This document shows positions 55,894-56,019 of a stretch of 56,019 bases of DNA, piece by piece. The translations under genes were made by a program, and so were the position numbers. The notes under the pieces were generated by a model. It was not told the DNA's origin. It made no database searches and worked only from the letters and a program-made list of their open reading frames with translations. The stretch is from Basidiobolus meristosporus CBS 931.73. Its lineage: Eukaryota > Basidiobolomycota > Basidiobolomycetes > Basidiobolales > Basidiobolaceae. The DNA is taken from NCBI GenBank assembly GCA_002104905.1, contig MCFE01000583.1, positions 1-56,019 on the forward strand. The letters are read 5' to 3'. Each line of letters opens with the position of its first letter. Position 1 is the first letter of the stretch.

Positions 55894-55914
55894 CTAACCC
55901 TGACCCTAACCCTA
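55894..55914. repeat. Short telomere-like repeat (CTAACCCTGACCCTAACCC)
   Basis: About three imperfect CCCTAA units, about 90 bp upstream of the rhomboid ATG. The rest of 55803-56019 shows no gene. Three units are too few for a telomere; it may be a telobox-like promoter element or an interstitial scrap. Confidence 0.6.
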
Positions 55915-56019
55915 TAAAGAGATTGGAATAGGCGCGTTATATAGCAGTGGTAGCTTTCAAGATACAATCTATAACATTGTCTACCTACCCTGCCAACAAT
56001 GCAGGTGCATTCCATATAG

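Noticed and set aside
55894-55914. True telomere at the right end
   Set aside because: Only three imperfect units, and ordinary sequence continues to the window edge.

Overview
The window reads as a fungal nuclear chromosome segment. Supporting evidence is a ribosomal protein uL1 of fungal type, short introns of about 55-80 bp with CTAAC/CTGAY-like branch sites close to the acceptor, and Ty1/copia, Ty3/gypsy and fungal Tnp2 (Plavaka-like, CACTA-related) transposons. A complete presenilin gene, a family missing from yeasts and from the well-studied Dikarya as far as I know, points to an early-diverging fungus. I cannot name a species.

Bases 1 to about 43,500 are an AT-rich graveyard of nested mobile elements. 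Four families recur. (1) A copia family with LTRs of about 330-350 bp (TGTTG...CAACA) has one near-complete copy (37169-41836, minus), a copy running off the left edge with open gag, and many fragments. (2) A gypsy family with 368-bp LTRs has a young deleted copy (9360-12020) and a longer decayed copy (23083-27530). (3) A second gypsy family is seen as LTR, leader and gag pieces (12783-14225, 19693-20207, 32730-33587). (4) A two-gene Plavaka-like DNA transposon carries a Tnp2-type transposase and, divergent from it, a conserved gene of unknown function. Copies lie at 3725-9330 and 28343-32620, with pieces in most gaps. Almost all of these genes are broken.

From about 43,700 to the right end the sequence is GC-richer, unique and gene-dense. 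I reconstructed eight genes by splicing: an AVT/SLC36-type amino acid transporter (minus), a small charged protein of unknown function (minus), presenilin with 10 exons (minus), a small MYND zinc-finger protein (minus), RNA polymerase III subunit RPC11 (minus) head-to-head with ribosomal protein uL1/RPL10A (plus), a mitochondrial-type alanine aminotransferase (minus) tail-to-tail with RPL10A, and a rhomboid protease (minus) at the right end.

The genes do not form one pathway. There is a growth/translation pair (RPC11 and RPL10A sharing a 223-bp promoter interval), two amino-acid metabolism genes (transporter and transaminase), and two intramembrane proteases (presenilin and rhomboid). The main observations are the fungal presenilin with Trp-Asp instead of Tyr-Asp, the copia gag start codon lying inside a tRNA-anticodon-complementary primer site, a leader block that is 99% identical in two otherwise diverged gypsy copies, and recurrent CpA-to-TpA stop codons in the gypsy elements.
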